This document shows positions 25,493 to 34,331 of a stretch of DNA of 64,000 nt, piece after piece. The stretch covers positions 310,001 through 374,000 of the forward strand of contig JACKDF010000004.1 in the NCBI GenBank assembly GCA_020633655.1, written 5' to 3'. Each line of letters opens with the position of its first letter. Position 1 is the first letter of the stretch. The notes under the pieces are model-generated. The model was not told the DNA's origin, did not search any database, and saw only the letters and a program-made list of their open reading frames with translations. The DNA comes from Deferribacteres bacterium. Its GTDB lineage: Bacteria; Zhuqueibacterota; Zhuqueibacteria; Zhuqueibacterales; Geothermadaptataceae. The translations under genes and the position numbers were made by a program.

Positions 25493-25843
25493 TCTGTTTT
25501 CCCTGTTTAACCGTAGAGTCCTACTTTGCCAACAATCTTACTCTTACCTTCATTTTACAAATTTCGTTGCACTTTTTTAAGAGAAAAATGTTTGGCGATT
25601 AAGCAATAAATTTATTTTATTTTTTATATAAAGAAAAATATTTTCAACACTTCGGTTTTTTTCGTAGTCTTTATTAGGTTTTACTGAGATTTGTATTCGT
25701 AGAATTTTAGTAAAATTAAAGAGTTGCATCGTGAAAATTTTTTGTTCTTTACACAATTTCTGTTGAACGGTTTTTCCACGGTTTGGTCTAATTCGGCGAT
25801 TGAAATCACAACTCACTATTTCATTAAACCAAAGGAGAAACCT
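25493..25843. other. AT-rich divergent promoter region
   Basis: 351 bp between the divergent M1-like and TPR genes, very AT-rich. It should carry promoters for both. No convincing -35/-10 or -24/-12 pair stands out, and no gene is seen. Confidence 0.4.
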
Positions 25844-27118
25844 ATGCGTTTGCGAAATCACCACCGTGCAATCATCCCATGTATCTTTATTCTGTTGATG
25901 TCCATGCAGGTACTTGCCGGCGACAAATTGACATTGACAACAGGTTCCGAAGAAGCGAAACAAGCCTTTTTAGAGGGTGTCCGACTTCTGGAAAATCAGC
26001 AATTTCAGCACGTGTTGCCAGAAGCCGAGAAAGCCATTGAGGCGGATTCGAATTTTGCCATGGCGATCATGCTGAAATCCTCGTTCATTCAGCAGAATGA
26101 CCAGCGGACTCCGATGCTCGAAAAAGCATTAACCAAAAAAATGAGCGATGGCGAGCGGAAATATATTCATGCTATGCTTGTTCTGCGTCAGGGAGATAAT
26201 CAGGGATCACTGGACGAATTTACTGCACTGCGAAAAGCGTATCCTGGCGATCGCATGGTGCAAATGATGTATGCGCAATTGCATATGATTCTGGGAAATC
26301 TCGATGAAGCCTTAGCCGGATTTAAGGATGCGGAAAAAATCGACAATACGACGACCCGTGCAAAAACCTTAATCGGCAATTGTGCGATTTTGACCGGCAA
26401 GTATGACAAAGCGCGACAAATTTATAAAGAAGTTATTTCTCTTTCCGATCCGGATGCTTCGCCTTTTTTTCCATTTTTTGGTATGGCATGGGCTGATATT
26501 TATGAAGGCAAGCACGCGAATGCCCTTAAAATCTATGATGAATATCTCGATCGCTACAATCGCAATGGCGCTGCCCAGGGGTTTCCGCCTGTGTGGATTT
26601 GGAATCAGATTGCCCGTGTAAATCTTGAGCTTGGCGATGCCAATGAAGCGCTGCGCTGTTATGATATCGGCTATAAATCCGTGCCACCAACACCGGATGC
26701 CCAGGTCGATTCAACGCAAAAGCTCGTATGGTTGGGCAGAATGAAGCATGGTAAGGCGCGCACTCTGGCAAAATTAGGCCGTTTTGAGGAGGCGGATGCA
26801 ATCGTCGCGGATGTAAAGAAAATGATCGATGAGGGAGGTAAGGAAGCGGAGCAGTACATTCCTGCTTACCATTATCTCGCCGGTTATGTTGAACTGGAAC
26901 GGCAAAATTGGCCAGCGGCTGTCGAGCATCTTGAAAAAGCAGATGCAACGAATACCTTTCATGTCTATTTATTAGCAAAGGCTTATTATAAAAATGGCCA
27001 AATCGATAAAGCCCGGGAAAAATTTCAGGCTGTTGTCGATTCGAAAACCAATAATGTCGAACGAGCGCTTTCATATCCGGAAGCTGTGAAAATGCTGGCA
27101 AAATTGGGTACGAACTAA
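25844..27118 (+). CDS. Exported tetratricopeptide-repeat protein
   Basis: 424 residues from the ATG at 25844, chosen because AAAGGAGAAACCT precedes it and because it places a signal peptide (RAIIPCIFILLMSMQVLAG) at the N-terminus. The body is built of ~34-residue TPR units (AFLEGVRLLENQQFQHVLPEAEKAIEADSNFAMA..., LDEFTALRKAYPGDRMVQMMYAQLHMILGNLDEALAGF, and the C-terminal YLLAKAYYKNGQIDKAREKF). TPR proteins are adaptor scaffolds, and the partner is unknown here. It is followed by a hairpin and then the AhpD-like/MFS pair. Confidence 0.8.
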   Translation: MRLRNHHRAIIPCIFILLMSMQVLAGDKLTLTTGSEEAKQAFLEGVRLLENQQFQHVLPEAEKAIEADSNFAMAIMLKSSFIQQNDQRTPMLEKALTKKMSDGERKYIHAMLVLRQGDNQGSLDEFTALRKAYPGDRMVQMMYAQLHMILGNLDEALAGFKDAEKIDNTTTRAKTLIGNCAILTGKYDKARQIYKEVISLSDPDASPFFPFFGMAWADIYEGKHANALKIYDEYLDRYNRNGAAQGFPPVWIWNQIARVNLELGDANEALRCYDIGYKSVPPTPDAQVDSTQKLVWLGRMKHGKARTLAKLGRFEEADAIVADVKKMIDEGGKEAEQYIPAYHYLAGYVELERQNWPAAVEHLEKADATNTFHVYLLAKAYYKNGQIDKAREKFQAVVDSKTNNVERALSYPEAVKMLAKLGTN

Positions 27119-27129
27119 AATTATTGCAG

Positions 27130-27164
27130 ATGCTCACTCATTTGTGGAATGGCTGAGCATTTGT
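27130..27164 (+). terminator. Possible terminator after the TPR gene
   Basis: ATGCTCA (27130-27136) pairs with TGAGCAT (27154-27160) across a 17-nt loop and is followed by TTGTTTTGGTTTT. The 7-bp stem and broken T-tract make this only a moderate candidate. Confidence 0.4.
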
Positions 27165-27248
27165 TTTGGTTTTATAGAACCAGATTAAACACTGCACATA
27201 GCACTGTTGTGACATTCAAAAATTCCACTCACAAAATTGGAGCATCGC

Positions 27249-27623
27249 ATGCCAAAAAAAGTTATGCAGTCTTATGAAATGATCCCGGATCGATTCAAAG
27301 AACGCTATTTTAAATTCTACGAAGAACTTTATCACCCGGAGCGCAGTGTTATTGACCTAAAAACAAAGGAGCTGATCTCCATCGCTGCATCCCTTGCTTC
27401 AGGTTGCAAAGGATGTTTGCAAGGCCACATTGTAAAAGCTGTAAAGCACGGAGCTAGCCGTGAAGAAATTGGCGAGGCGATTGCCATTGCTGTCGGTATA
27501 AATGCTGCCGCCATAGTCGATCAGACGGATATTGTGAATAAAGAGTACAATTTGGTACGAAACCTTTGGGGCGAACCAAAGGGTGATTCGCAGGTGAATG
27601 AACCAAAGAACGGAAAAAAGTAG
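27249..27623 (+). CDS. Carboxymuconolactone-decarboxylase / AhpD-like protein
   Basis: About 124 residues. The start was taken as the ATG at 27249 because GGAG lies just upstream. The CMD fold motif is clear: SIAASLASGCKGCLQGHIVKAVKHGASREEIGEAIAIAV, with the CxxC pair (CKGC) and the downstream histidine used by AhpD-type peroxide-linked disulfide reductases. The 3' end abuts or overlaps the MFS gene, implying one operon. A role in redox protection or in metabolism of a compound handled by the transporter is possible; neither is shown. Confidence 0.85.
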   Translation: MPKKVMQSYEMIPDRFKERYFKFYEELYHPERSVIDLKTKELISIAASLASGCKGCLQGHIVKAVKHGASREEIGEAIAIAVGINAAAIVDQTDIVNKEYNLVRNLWGEPKGDSQVNEPKNGKK

Positions 27624-27630
27624 GTCTCCT

Positions 27631-28857
27631 ATGCGACTCGTTTTGGGAACACTTCTTCTGCTCCTTTTACTCGGGCAGGTCGATGTGCAGATCATCTCTC
27701 CGATCTTGCCTGAATTGAGTGAATTTTTTGAAGTGAGCATTGCCAATGCTGGTGCCATAGTTACAGTATACTCCGTGATTGGAGGGCTATGGGCATTGAT
27801 TATCGGGCCACTTTCAGATAAATTCGGCCGCTTGATTTTTTTACAAGCCGCTGCCCTGGTAATGGCCGGTGCCAGTGCATTAGCTTATCTTACCCCATTT
27901 TTCTCGGTTTTTCTGCTCTCCCGTGCCATAGCCGGAGTTGCCGGTGCGACAATTTCCGTGTGTATCATTGCACAGATCGCTGATATGTTCCCCTATGAAA
28001 AACGTGGCAAAGCAATGGGCCTTGTTGGTGCTGTGTATGCTATAGCCGCAGTTGGTGGTGCACCTGTCGGCGCGCTTATCGCCAGCAAATTCGATTGGTG
28101 GATGCTGTACGCCATCTCCTTTTTTATTGCCTTGTTGCTGACGGCTTCCATGTATTTTACAGCTGGCAGGCTAATAGGCTCGAATCCGCTCACGAATGGA
28201 TTTCATGTTAAAAAATCGCTGCCATTCTCTCTCAAAAAACAAATTAAAGAATACCACTATTTTCTTAAAAATTCGGTTACACGCAGCGGTTTAATTGTTG
28301 CCGTGGTTATTTCGGCCACTGCAACGGCAGTGGTCACCTATCTTGGCGCCTGGCTCGCAACCGATTTTTCCATGTCCCCTGGAGAAATGGTACCGATTTA
28401 TCTGTCTCTCGGCATTGCAACGATAATTGGTTCACTTTTCGGTGGGTGGTTGTCGGATAAACTTGGAAAAACGTTCCTGGTGGGAAATGCAAGTTTGCTT
28501 TTGGCAGTGATTTTATTTTCTACTATATTTATATCTGAAATTACCGGTGTTTATGCTTTTTGTATCAGCGGCGGGTTGGTGATTGCAATGCGTGAAGGCC
28601 CTTACCAGGCCTTGATAACGGAGTTGATAAAAGCAGAAGAACGAGGTGCCTACATCGCTTTGAAAAGCACAGCCGCAAAGACGGGGATAGCGATTTCGGC
28701 GGTAATCGGTGGTGTGTTATTTCAGAAAATTGGATTTTTTGCTGTGGCGAATTTTGCAGCTGTGTGCAGTCTGATAGCAGCTGTTCTCGTATTTCGTGCC
28801 TTAAATTTTTCTTCAATGGAAACGAAGGAAACGACCACCATGCAAGTCGCTGATTAA
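27631..28857 (+). CDS. Major facilitator superfamily transporter
   Basis: About 408 residues from the ATG at 27631; an upstream ATG at 27598 overlaps the preceding gene and would add a charged 11-residue leader. About 12 hydrophobic spans are visible, with the MFS loop 2-3 signature GPLSDKFGR and a second-half equivalent GGWLSDKLGK. TM1 carries QVDVQIISPILPEL, typical of drug:H+ antiporter family members. The substrate cannot be read from sequence. It is probably co-transcribed with the AhpD-like gene and perhaps with the hydrolase 33 bp downstream. Confidence 0.85.
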   Translation: MRLVLGTLLLLLLLGQVDVQIISPILPELSEFFEVSIANAGAIVTVYSVIGGLWALIIGPLSDKFGRLIFLQAAALVMAGASALAYLTPFFSVFLLSRAIAGVAGATISVCIIAQIADMFPYEKRGKAMGLVGAVYAIAAVGGAPVGALIASKFDWWMLYAISFFIALLLTASMYFTAGRLIGSNPLTNGFHVKKSLPFSLKKQIKEYHYFLKNSVTRSGLIVAVVISATATAVVTYLGAWLATDFSMSPGEMVPIYLSLGIATIIGSLFGGWLSDKLGKTFLVGNASLLLAVILFSTIFISEITGVYAFCISGGLVIAMREGPYQALITELIKAEERGAYIALKSTAAKTGIAISAVIGGVLFQKIGFFAVANFAAVCSLIAAVLVFRALNFSSMETKETTTMQVAD

Positions 28858-28890
28858 CCTGTTTGTGAATATCGAAGTTGAGGAGTTCTC

Positions 28891-29826
28891 GTGCCTAAAA
28901 GCCGCCTTTGGAAGTGGATTAGCAGAATTTTGATCGTTCTTGCCTTTCTTTTACTCGTATTTTTTCTCATCGTCATTCCTGTTTTCATTACCCATGTTAT
29001 GACTCACGCACAAACCCGCCCCATGGATCTGCAAATTAAAACAACACCTATGGATTTGGGCGTGGCTTATAATGATGTGGCTTTTGCAGTAAAAACGGAA
29101 AGTGCCGCTGATTCAGCATCTATTTCCGGCTGGTATCTACCGAAGGAGGATGCCAGGGGGATCATTATTTATGCACACGGGCTTTTTCGCAGCCGACAGG
29201 AAGTGCTGAACCGGGCTGTCGATCTATGGAACGCAGGATATGCTGCATTGCTCATCGATTTGCGCCGGCATGGGAAAAGTACGGCCGCAAAAAGTGGGAT
29301 GGGCTATCTGGAACGTGGTGATGTACTCGCCGCAATTTCGTTTGTTAAAGATTCATTGAAAGTGCAGGTACCGGTCATCACTTATGGCGTTTCTATGGGC
29401 GCCGTGGCAACATTGCTGGCAAATGCCGAGACCACGGATGTGGATGCAATAATCATCGACAGTTCTTTTCTTTCTTTCGATCACACTTTAGATCATCACC
29501 TGAAATTATGGTTTGGTTGGCCACGATTTCCAGTAGGCACGCTCATTTCTGCACTTGCAAAGTGGCGTATCGGTTTCAGCAGCGATGATTTTGATATGCG
29601 AAAAGCACTGGATAAAATTGGCAAGCGACCGGTTTTATTTTTTGCTGGTGCGGAGGATAGACGTATGCCACCGGCCGTTGCCCGGGAACTGGCGACACAT
29701 TGCCAGGGTGAGTCCGAGTTGATAATCGTTCCTGGCGCACGCCATGGCCATGCCTACGATGTCGATCCATCAGTTTTTGTGAATAATATTACAGCGTTTT
29801 TAGATCGTGTTTTAAAGAAAGAATAG
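28891..29826 (+). CDS. Membrane-anchored alpha/beta hydrolase
   Basis: 311 residues from a GTG start with a strong GAGGAG upstream. A single N-terminal span (~8-33, ILIVLAFLLLVFFLIVIPVF) anchors an extracytoplasmic or cytoplasmic hydrolase of the BAAT/DUF-esterase type. The catalytic elements are IIYAHGLFRSRQE (oxyanion strand), GVSMGA with Ser168 as nucleophile, AGAEDRRMP (acid) and GARHGHAYD (histidine). The substrate is likely an ester or peptide, unknown here. Its position behind the MFS gene suggests an accessory hydrolase. Confidence 0.85.
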   Translation: MPKSRLWKWISRILIVLAFLLLVFFLIVIPVFITHVMTHAQTRPMDLQIKTTPMDLGVAYNDVAFAVKTESAADSASISGWYLPKEDARGIIIYAHGLFRSRQEVLNRAVDLWNAGYAALLIDLRRHGKSTAAKSGMGYLERGDVLAAISFVKDSLKVQVPVITYGVSMGAVATLLANAETTDVDAIIIDSSFLSFDHTLDHHLKLWFGWPRFPVGTLISALAKWRIGFSSDDFDMRKALDKIGKRPVLFFAGAEDRRMPPAVARELATHCQGESELIIVPGARHGHAYDVDPSVFVNNITAFLDRVLKKE

Positions 29827-29883
29827 TTGTTCTTTCATGTATTATAAACCACAAATCGTGCATATTTCATCAACTAAAATATC

Positions 29884-30366
29884 ATGAATAAATTTGAAAT
29901 AAGAAAAGCTGTACCTGACGATGTTCAGGTGATTTTGCAACTCATTAATGAACTCGCTGTATTTGAAAAGCTGGAACACGAAGTAGTTGCAACGCAAGAA
30001 TTGCTGCAAAGAAATTTGTTTGGTGAAAGTCATGTTGCCCACGCGCTTATTGGGGAACTGGATGGCAAACCGGTTGGAATGGCGTTGTATTTCTATAATT
30101 TCTCAACATTTCTGGCGCGACCAGGAATCTATCTGGAAGATCTGATCATTCGATCAGAATTCCGCAGTCGTGGTTTCGGGGAAGCGATGATTCGGCATCT
30201 GGTGAAAATTGCCAGCGAAGAAAAATGTGGTCGTGTTGAGTGGGCGGTTCTCAACTGGAATGCACGGGCAATCAAATTTTATCAAAGTTTGGGTGCTGAA
30301 TTAAAAGAAGAGTGGACGACGTGTCGCATCGATGAGGAGGGTATGCGAAATTTGCTTGGTAACTGA
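29884..30366 (+). CDS. GNAT-family N-acetyltransferase, diamine/spermidine acetyltransferase-like
   Basis: 160 residues forming one GNAT domain. The acetyl-CoA loop is FRSRGFGEAMIRHL (R-x-x-G-x-G/A) after YLEDLIIRSE. The C-terminal WAVLNWNARAIKFYQSLGA ... EEWTTCRID matches the spermidine/spermine or thialysine acetyltransferase branch. The substrate is therefore probably a small polyamine-like amine. It is likely cytoplasmic, with an ATG but a weak ribosome site, and is monocistronic. The flagellar regulatory region starts about 260 bp downstream. Confidence 0.85.
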   Translation: MNKFEIRKAVPDDVQVILQLINELAVFEKLEHEVVATQELLQRNLFGESHVAHALIGELDGKPVGMALYFYNFSTFLARPGIYLEDLIIRSEFRSRGFGEAMIRHLVKIASEEKCGRVEWAVLNWNARAIKFYQSLGAELKEEWTTCRIDEEGMRNLLGN

Positions 30367-30629
30367 GCAGTACGGGTAGACATTTTCTCCGGTAATTTCA
30401 TCCCGGCTGCAGCGCTTTTGTCTGAAATTGAAAAAATATTTTTCATGCGCTATCAGTTTAAAAAAAGCGAGTTTAATTTTCCCCCCTGCCTGCTAATCAC
30501 TCACAGTGGCTATTTTTCTCCCACTTTTGTCTGAAATCTATCCTTTCAAGAATCGAATCAATTCAATCCATATCCTTTTCTTTTGGTTCATTTCCACTGA
30601 ATGCAAATTAATTTTAAAAAGCTGTCCAG

Positions 30630-30645
30630 TGGCACTTTTGTTGCA
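30630..30645 (+). promoter_or_regulatory. Sigma-54 (-24/-12) promoter before the FlrBC-like operon
   Basis: TGGCACTTTTGTTGCA matches the RpoN consensus TGGCAC-N5-TTGCW at every fixed position with exact spacing. It lies ~57 bp upstream of the small CxC gene that heads the kinase/activator operon. Confidence 0.8.
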
Positions 30646-30702
30646 AAATCTGCCGGTTTAGAAATGGTTCAACATTGACTTCACACAACATTGAATAAAC
30701 CT

Positions 30703-30963
30703 ATGCCAGATAAATTTGTTGATTTAAGAGAAATGTCCTCCGCGGGAAAGATGAAAATTCACCATGATTCTGCAGGGTCTGTTATCAAAAGCACATCGAT
30801 AAAAGAGGGGATGGATAAACGCAGAATAGTTCATCACAGCGCAAAGACCAAAGTAGCACCAATTTTGGATAAAGATTTAATAATCGGCGTGCGGGTGACA
30901 TGTGCGTGTGGGGAAGTGACAGAAGTTTTTTTCAAGTACGATAACAATCCTAAATCACTTTGA
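30703..30963 (+). CDS. Small conserved protein with CxC motif heading the flagellar regulatory operon
   Basis: 86 residues from ATG 30703; a TTG at 30691 would add four residues. The N-terminal half is basic and probably disordered. The C-terminus folds around DLIIGVRVTCACGEVTEVFFKYD, with a CxCG pair that might bind metal. I recognise the pattern from short proteins encoded near flagellar genes but cannot name a function. It sits directly after a sigma-54 promoter and runs into the histidine kinase gene, so it is the first gene of that operon. Confidence 0.6.
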   Translation: MPDKFVDLREMSSAGKMKIHHDSAGSVIKSTSIKEGMDKRRIVHHSAKTKVAPILDKDLIIGVRVTCACGEVTEVFFKYDNNPKSL

Positions 30964-30971
30964 GCCCAACT

Positions 30972-32222
30972 ATGGAAAAAACCAAGATTAAGCGCGTCAA
31001 AGAGATTACCGACCTGACGAATGCAATTGACGTATTTACGACCACAACGCAGCGGTTGGAAAAAGCTTACAATGAATTACAGGGGCGTGTAAACCATCTC
31101 AATTCCGAGCTTGATATTAAAAATCAGGAATTGTCCACTCAGGTATTCGAGCTCAACTCCCTTCGCCGGCATTTTGATAATGTCCTGGAAAGCATGCGAA
31201 CAGGTATGATCGCAATTGATCTCAACGGGAATATCACGCTTTTCAACAAATCTATTGAACGGATTACCGGACTGAGCCGGGAGGAAGTTATCCACAAAGG
31301 TTACGAAGATGTTTTTCCCATCGATGAGGAAGAAAGAAAGGACGCATTGGCGACTCTGCAAAGCGGGTGCGCTTTTAATGATGTCGAAGATATCATCATT
31401 CTGCAAAACAAAACAGAGATTCCAATCCGGCGGACAACGTCACTGATCATGGATGAAAAAGATCATATCGTTGGTGCCATGGATCTCATCGATGATGTTA
31501 CGGAGCTTAAGGCGCTGCAGAAGGACATTGAGAAAAAGAATACGCTTGCTGCTCTTGGGGAAATGTCACGACAGGTGGCGCATGAAATTCGCAACCCTCT
31601 CGGCGGTATTGCAGGATTTGCCGCACTCCTGGAAAGAGAATGTACCCGCGACCCTGTAAAGAAAAAATATGTGCGCAAAATCATTGAAGGCATTGGCGTT
31701 CTTGACCAGCTTGTATCCGATCTGTTGTTGTACACCCGCCCGCTCACACCGCGCTTTCGTTCCGTTGATATCACTAAAATAACTAGTGAACTCCTGGCGT
31801 TTGCCCGTATCAAACACGATCAAAATAATAAAATCCACATCCAGCAAAATTATGCTAAAGGACCGATAAACACCCGCCTGGATACGCAACTGTACCAGGA
31901 ATTGATACTGCATCTCTTTAATAATGCGACACGGGTTCTGCCCACAGGAGGCGAATTTTATGTCAATATCCGTGCTGATAAAATTAAACGAAATGCCGTA
32001 TTGGAATTTATCGATAACGGCCCGGGAATTGATCCTGAAGTAAAACAAAAGCTGTTTCTGCCATTTTTCAGTACGAACGCTCGCGGCATCGGACTTGGTC
32101 TGTCCATAGTGCAGCGGATTGTCGATATTCACCATGGCACCATAATGTTTAATGACTCTGTTCCACGGGGTACGAAAATAACGATTACCATCCCACTGCA
32201 CGCTGAAGGTTCACGCACATGA
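30972..32222 (+). CDS. Cytoplasmic PAS sensor histidine kinase, FlrB/FlgS-like
   Basis: About 416 residues and no transmembrane segment, so a soluble kinase. Order: coiled coil (~15-65), PAS domain (~65-185, NVLESMRTGMIAIDLNGNITLFNKSIERITGLSREE), HisKA with H204 in QVAHEIRNPLGG, and HATPase with the N box LILHLFNNATRVLPTGG, FIDNGPGID and the GIGLGLSIV glycine loop. The partner is the sigma-54 activator, whose ATG overlaps its stop by 4 bp. Soluble PAS kinases next to NtrC-type regulators in flagellar clusters control class III-like flagellar promoters in Vibrio and Campylobacter; the same role is inferred here. Confidence 0.88.
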   Translation: MEKTKIKRVKEITDLTNAIDVFTTTTQRLEKAYNELQGRVNHLNSELDIKNQELSTQVFELNSLRRHFDNVLESMRTGMIAIDLNGNITLFNKSIERITGLSREEVIHKGYEDVFPIDEEERKDALATLQSGCAFNDVEDIIILQNKTEIPIRRTTSLIMDEKDHIVGAMDLIDDVTELKALQKDIEKKNTLAALGEMSRQVAHEIRNPLGGIAGFAALLERECTRDPVKKKYVRKIIEGIGVLDQLVSDLLLYTRPLTPRFRSVDITKITSELLAFARIKHDQNNKIHIQQNYAKGPINTRLDTQLYQELILHLFNNATRVLPTGGEFYVNIRADKIKRNAVLEFIDNGPGIDPEVKQKLFLPFFSTNARGIGLGLSIVQRIVDIHHGTIMFNDSVPRGTKITITIPLHAEGSRT

Positions 32223-33607
32223 ATTTGTTCGAAGACAAAAAGATACTCGTTGTTGATGACGAACCCCTGATCAATTCACTCCTGGACGAAACCCTTTCCA
32301 ATATGGCTTTTGAAGTTACATTAGCCACGAATGGTATGGAAGCATTGGAAAATCTTCAGAAAAATGAATTTGATCTGGTCATCTCTGATGTCCGATTACC
32401 AGACATCAACGGTATGGAAATTTTGAATAAAGTGGGGAAACTGCAAAATTCTCCGGGCGTGATCATGATGACGGCATTCGCGACAGTAAAAGATGCGGTC
32501 AATGCGATTCGTAAAGGAGCATACGATTACATTACCAAACCGTTCGATCTCGACGATTTGGAATTGTTGCTGAATAAGTATTTCAAATTTCACGAACTGC
32601 AAATCGAAAATACATTCCTGCGTCGTCAATTGGATGAGAAGCAGGGGCTGGATGATATGGTCGGCAAGAGTCCAGCCATGCAAAAGGTTTTCGATCGCAT
32701 CCGTCTGGTTGCCCCAACAGACAGTACAGTGCTGATTATGGGCGAGAGTGGCACGGGTAAAGAATTAGTCGCCAGAGCGATTCATAATTTAAGTGGCAGG
32801 AGAGACAATCGGTTTATTGCACCAAACTGCGCCGCATTGCCCAATGAACTCATGGAAACTGAATTGTTCGGTCATGAAAAAGGCGCCTTTACCGGAGCGC
32901 AGACCAGTAAAGATGGCAAATTTATGCTGGCGAATAAAGGTTCGATCCTGCTTGATGAGATATCCGAAATGAGCTTGCATCTGCAAGCTAAATTGCTGCG
33001 TGTCCTGCAGGAAAGAGAAATTGAACCGATCGGCAGCACCAAGACGATTCCAATCGATGTGCGGGTTATGGCATCGACAAACTGCGATTTGCAAAAACTT
33101 GTGGATGAGAGCCGCTTCCGTGAGGATCTTTTTTATCGTTTGAACGTGGTTCCGATCATAATTCCACCATTAAGAGAACGACGGGAGGATGTTCCATTGC
33201 TTTTGGAACACTTTGTCGCCCTCAAAACGAAAACATTGAAACGAACAATTCGCTCCATCTCTCCGGAAGTATACAAAATTTTTGAGCAATATGACTGGCC
33301 GGGCAATGTGCGCCAGCTTGGAAATGAAGTCGAGCGTGCTATTGCAATCAATGACAACAATGAGCTGACTGCAGAGCAATTTTCGCACTTGATTCCAAGA
33401 AAAACCAGCGGTGATGATTTTATAAAAAGAATGGCCATAATGCCCCTGGCCGAAATTGAGAAAATTGCTATCCTTGAAACATTGAAAGCACAAAACGGGA
33501 ATCGGTCTCAGGCGGCCCGGTCACTGGATATCAGTGTGCGAACTCTCCGTAATAAACTGAAGGAATACCGTGAGTCAGGCGATCTACCTGATGATCTTGC
33601 TAATTGA
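32219..33607 (+). CDS. Sigma-54-dependent response regulator, FlrC/FlgR-like
   Basis: 462 residues. The receiver domain (~1-120) has the phospho-acceptor Asp in LVISDVRLPDINGME. The AAA+ domain (~145-375) carries GESGTGKE (Walker A), the GAFTGA loop that contacts sigma-54 (ELFGHEKGAFTGAQ), and FREDLFYRLNV. The Fis-type helix-turn-helix is at ~430-455 (NRSQAARSLDISVRTLRNKL). It is co-transcribed with the kinase from a sigma-54-type promoter, suggesting autoregulation. The other two -24/-12 sites in the window, before flgB and fliR, are obvious candidate targets. Confidence 0.92.
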   Translation: MNLFEDKKILVVDDEPLINSLLDETLSNMAFEVTLATNGMEALENLQKNEFDLVISDVRLPDINGMEILNKVGKLQNSPGVIMMTAFATVKDAVNAIRKGAYDYITKPFDLDDLELLLNKYFKFHELQIENTFLRRQLDEKQGLDDMVGKSPAMQKVFDRIRLVAPTDSTVLIMGESGTGKELVARAIHNLSGRRDNRFIAPNCAALPNELMETELFGHEKGAFTGAQTSKDGKFMLANKGSILLDEISEMSLHLQAKLLRVLQEREIEPIGSTKTIPIDVRVMASTNCDLQKLVDESRFREDLFYRLNVVPIIIPPLRERREDVPLLLEHFVALKTKTLKRTIRSISPEVYKIFEQYDWPGNVRQLGNEVERAIAINDNNELTAEQFSHLIPRKTSGDDFIKRMAIMPLAEIEKIAILETLKAQNGNRSQAARSLDISVRTLRNKLKEYRESGDLPDDLAN

Positions 33608-33763
33608 CACAAACGGCCATTCACCTGCAGATGCACTGTCAATGCATGAATTTCGGCCAGCAAGCAAAGCCGGAAGATCGGTTCTAAGTCGTAAAATAGA
33701 AAATATTACCGATAAAAAATTAAACCGTAACGTTGCTACAGATTTACAACAGAGGATTCAACT

Positions 33764-34255
33764 ATGGCTATGGAAACAACAGTTTCGGATAAAAAGAGTA
33801 CAAACAGTGCTGAAGATATCCTTCAACTTGTGAGTTTTAAACTGGGTGAGGAGGAATTCGGTGTCGATATTCTGGCGGTTCAGGAAATTATCCGCATGAT
33901 CGAGATTACCAGGGTTCCTAATTCTCCACACTTTGTGGAAGGCGTTATCAATCTGCGTGGCAAGGTTCTGCCTGTGGTCAATTTACGCAAGCGCCTTGGC
34001 TTGCCCGTGACCGAATACAGCAAAAGCACGCGTATCATTGTAATTGAACTTGATAAAAAAACAGTTGGGTTTATCGTGGATTCGGTTTCCGAAGTGCTTC
34101 GTATACCAACTGCAGTTACTGAGCCGCCGCCACAAATGGTCGGGCGTGTCGATTCAGAATATATCACTGCGGTAGGCAAGCTGGATGACCGTCTCGTGAT
34201 TCTTCTCGACTTGAATCGTGTGTTATCCAATGAGGAAAAAATGCTGCTTGTATAG
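33764..34255 (+). CDS. cheW: Chemotaxis adaptor CheW
   Basis: 163 residues spanning one complete CheW domain (LQLVSFKLGEEEFGVDILAVQEIIRMIEITRVPNSPHFVEGVINLRGKVLPVVNLRKRL). CheW links chemoreceptors to CheA in the membrane-associated array. The ATG has AGAGGATTC upstream. No receptor (MCP) gene is in the window. A terminator follows at 34291-34331. Confidence 0.93.
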   Translation: MAMETTVSDKKSTNSAEDILQLVSFKLGEEEFGVDILAVQEIIRMIEITRVPNSPHFVEGVINLRGKVLPVVNLRKRLGLPVTEYSKSTRIIVIELDKKTVGFIVDSVSEVLRIPTAVTEPPPQMVGRVDSEYITAVGKLDDRLVILLDLNRVLSNEEKMLLV

Positions 34256-34290
34256 GCCATATTCATTGCGTGTTATTTTAAAAGCAGCAG

Positions 34291-34331
34291 GAGCGTGTGT
34301 TCGGCAAATTGATCGAATACGCGCTTTTTTT
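34291..34331 (+). terminator. Rho-independent terminator after cheW
   Basis: Imperfect stem GAGCGTGTGTTCG (34291-34303) with CGAATACGCGCTT (34314-34326), using G-U pairs, followed by a run of T residues. The position 35 bp after the cheW stop supports the call. Confidence 0.7.

Noticed and set aside
33616..33631. Possible sigma-54 site before cheW (CGGCCATTCACCTGCA)
   Set aside because: Spacing is right but the first T and the TT of TTGC are missing; too weak to claim.
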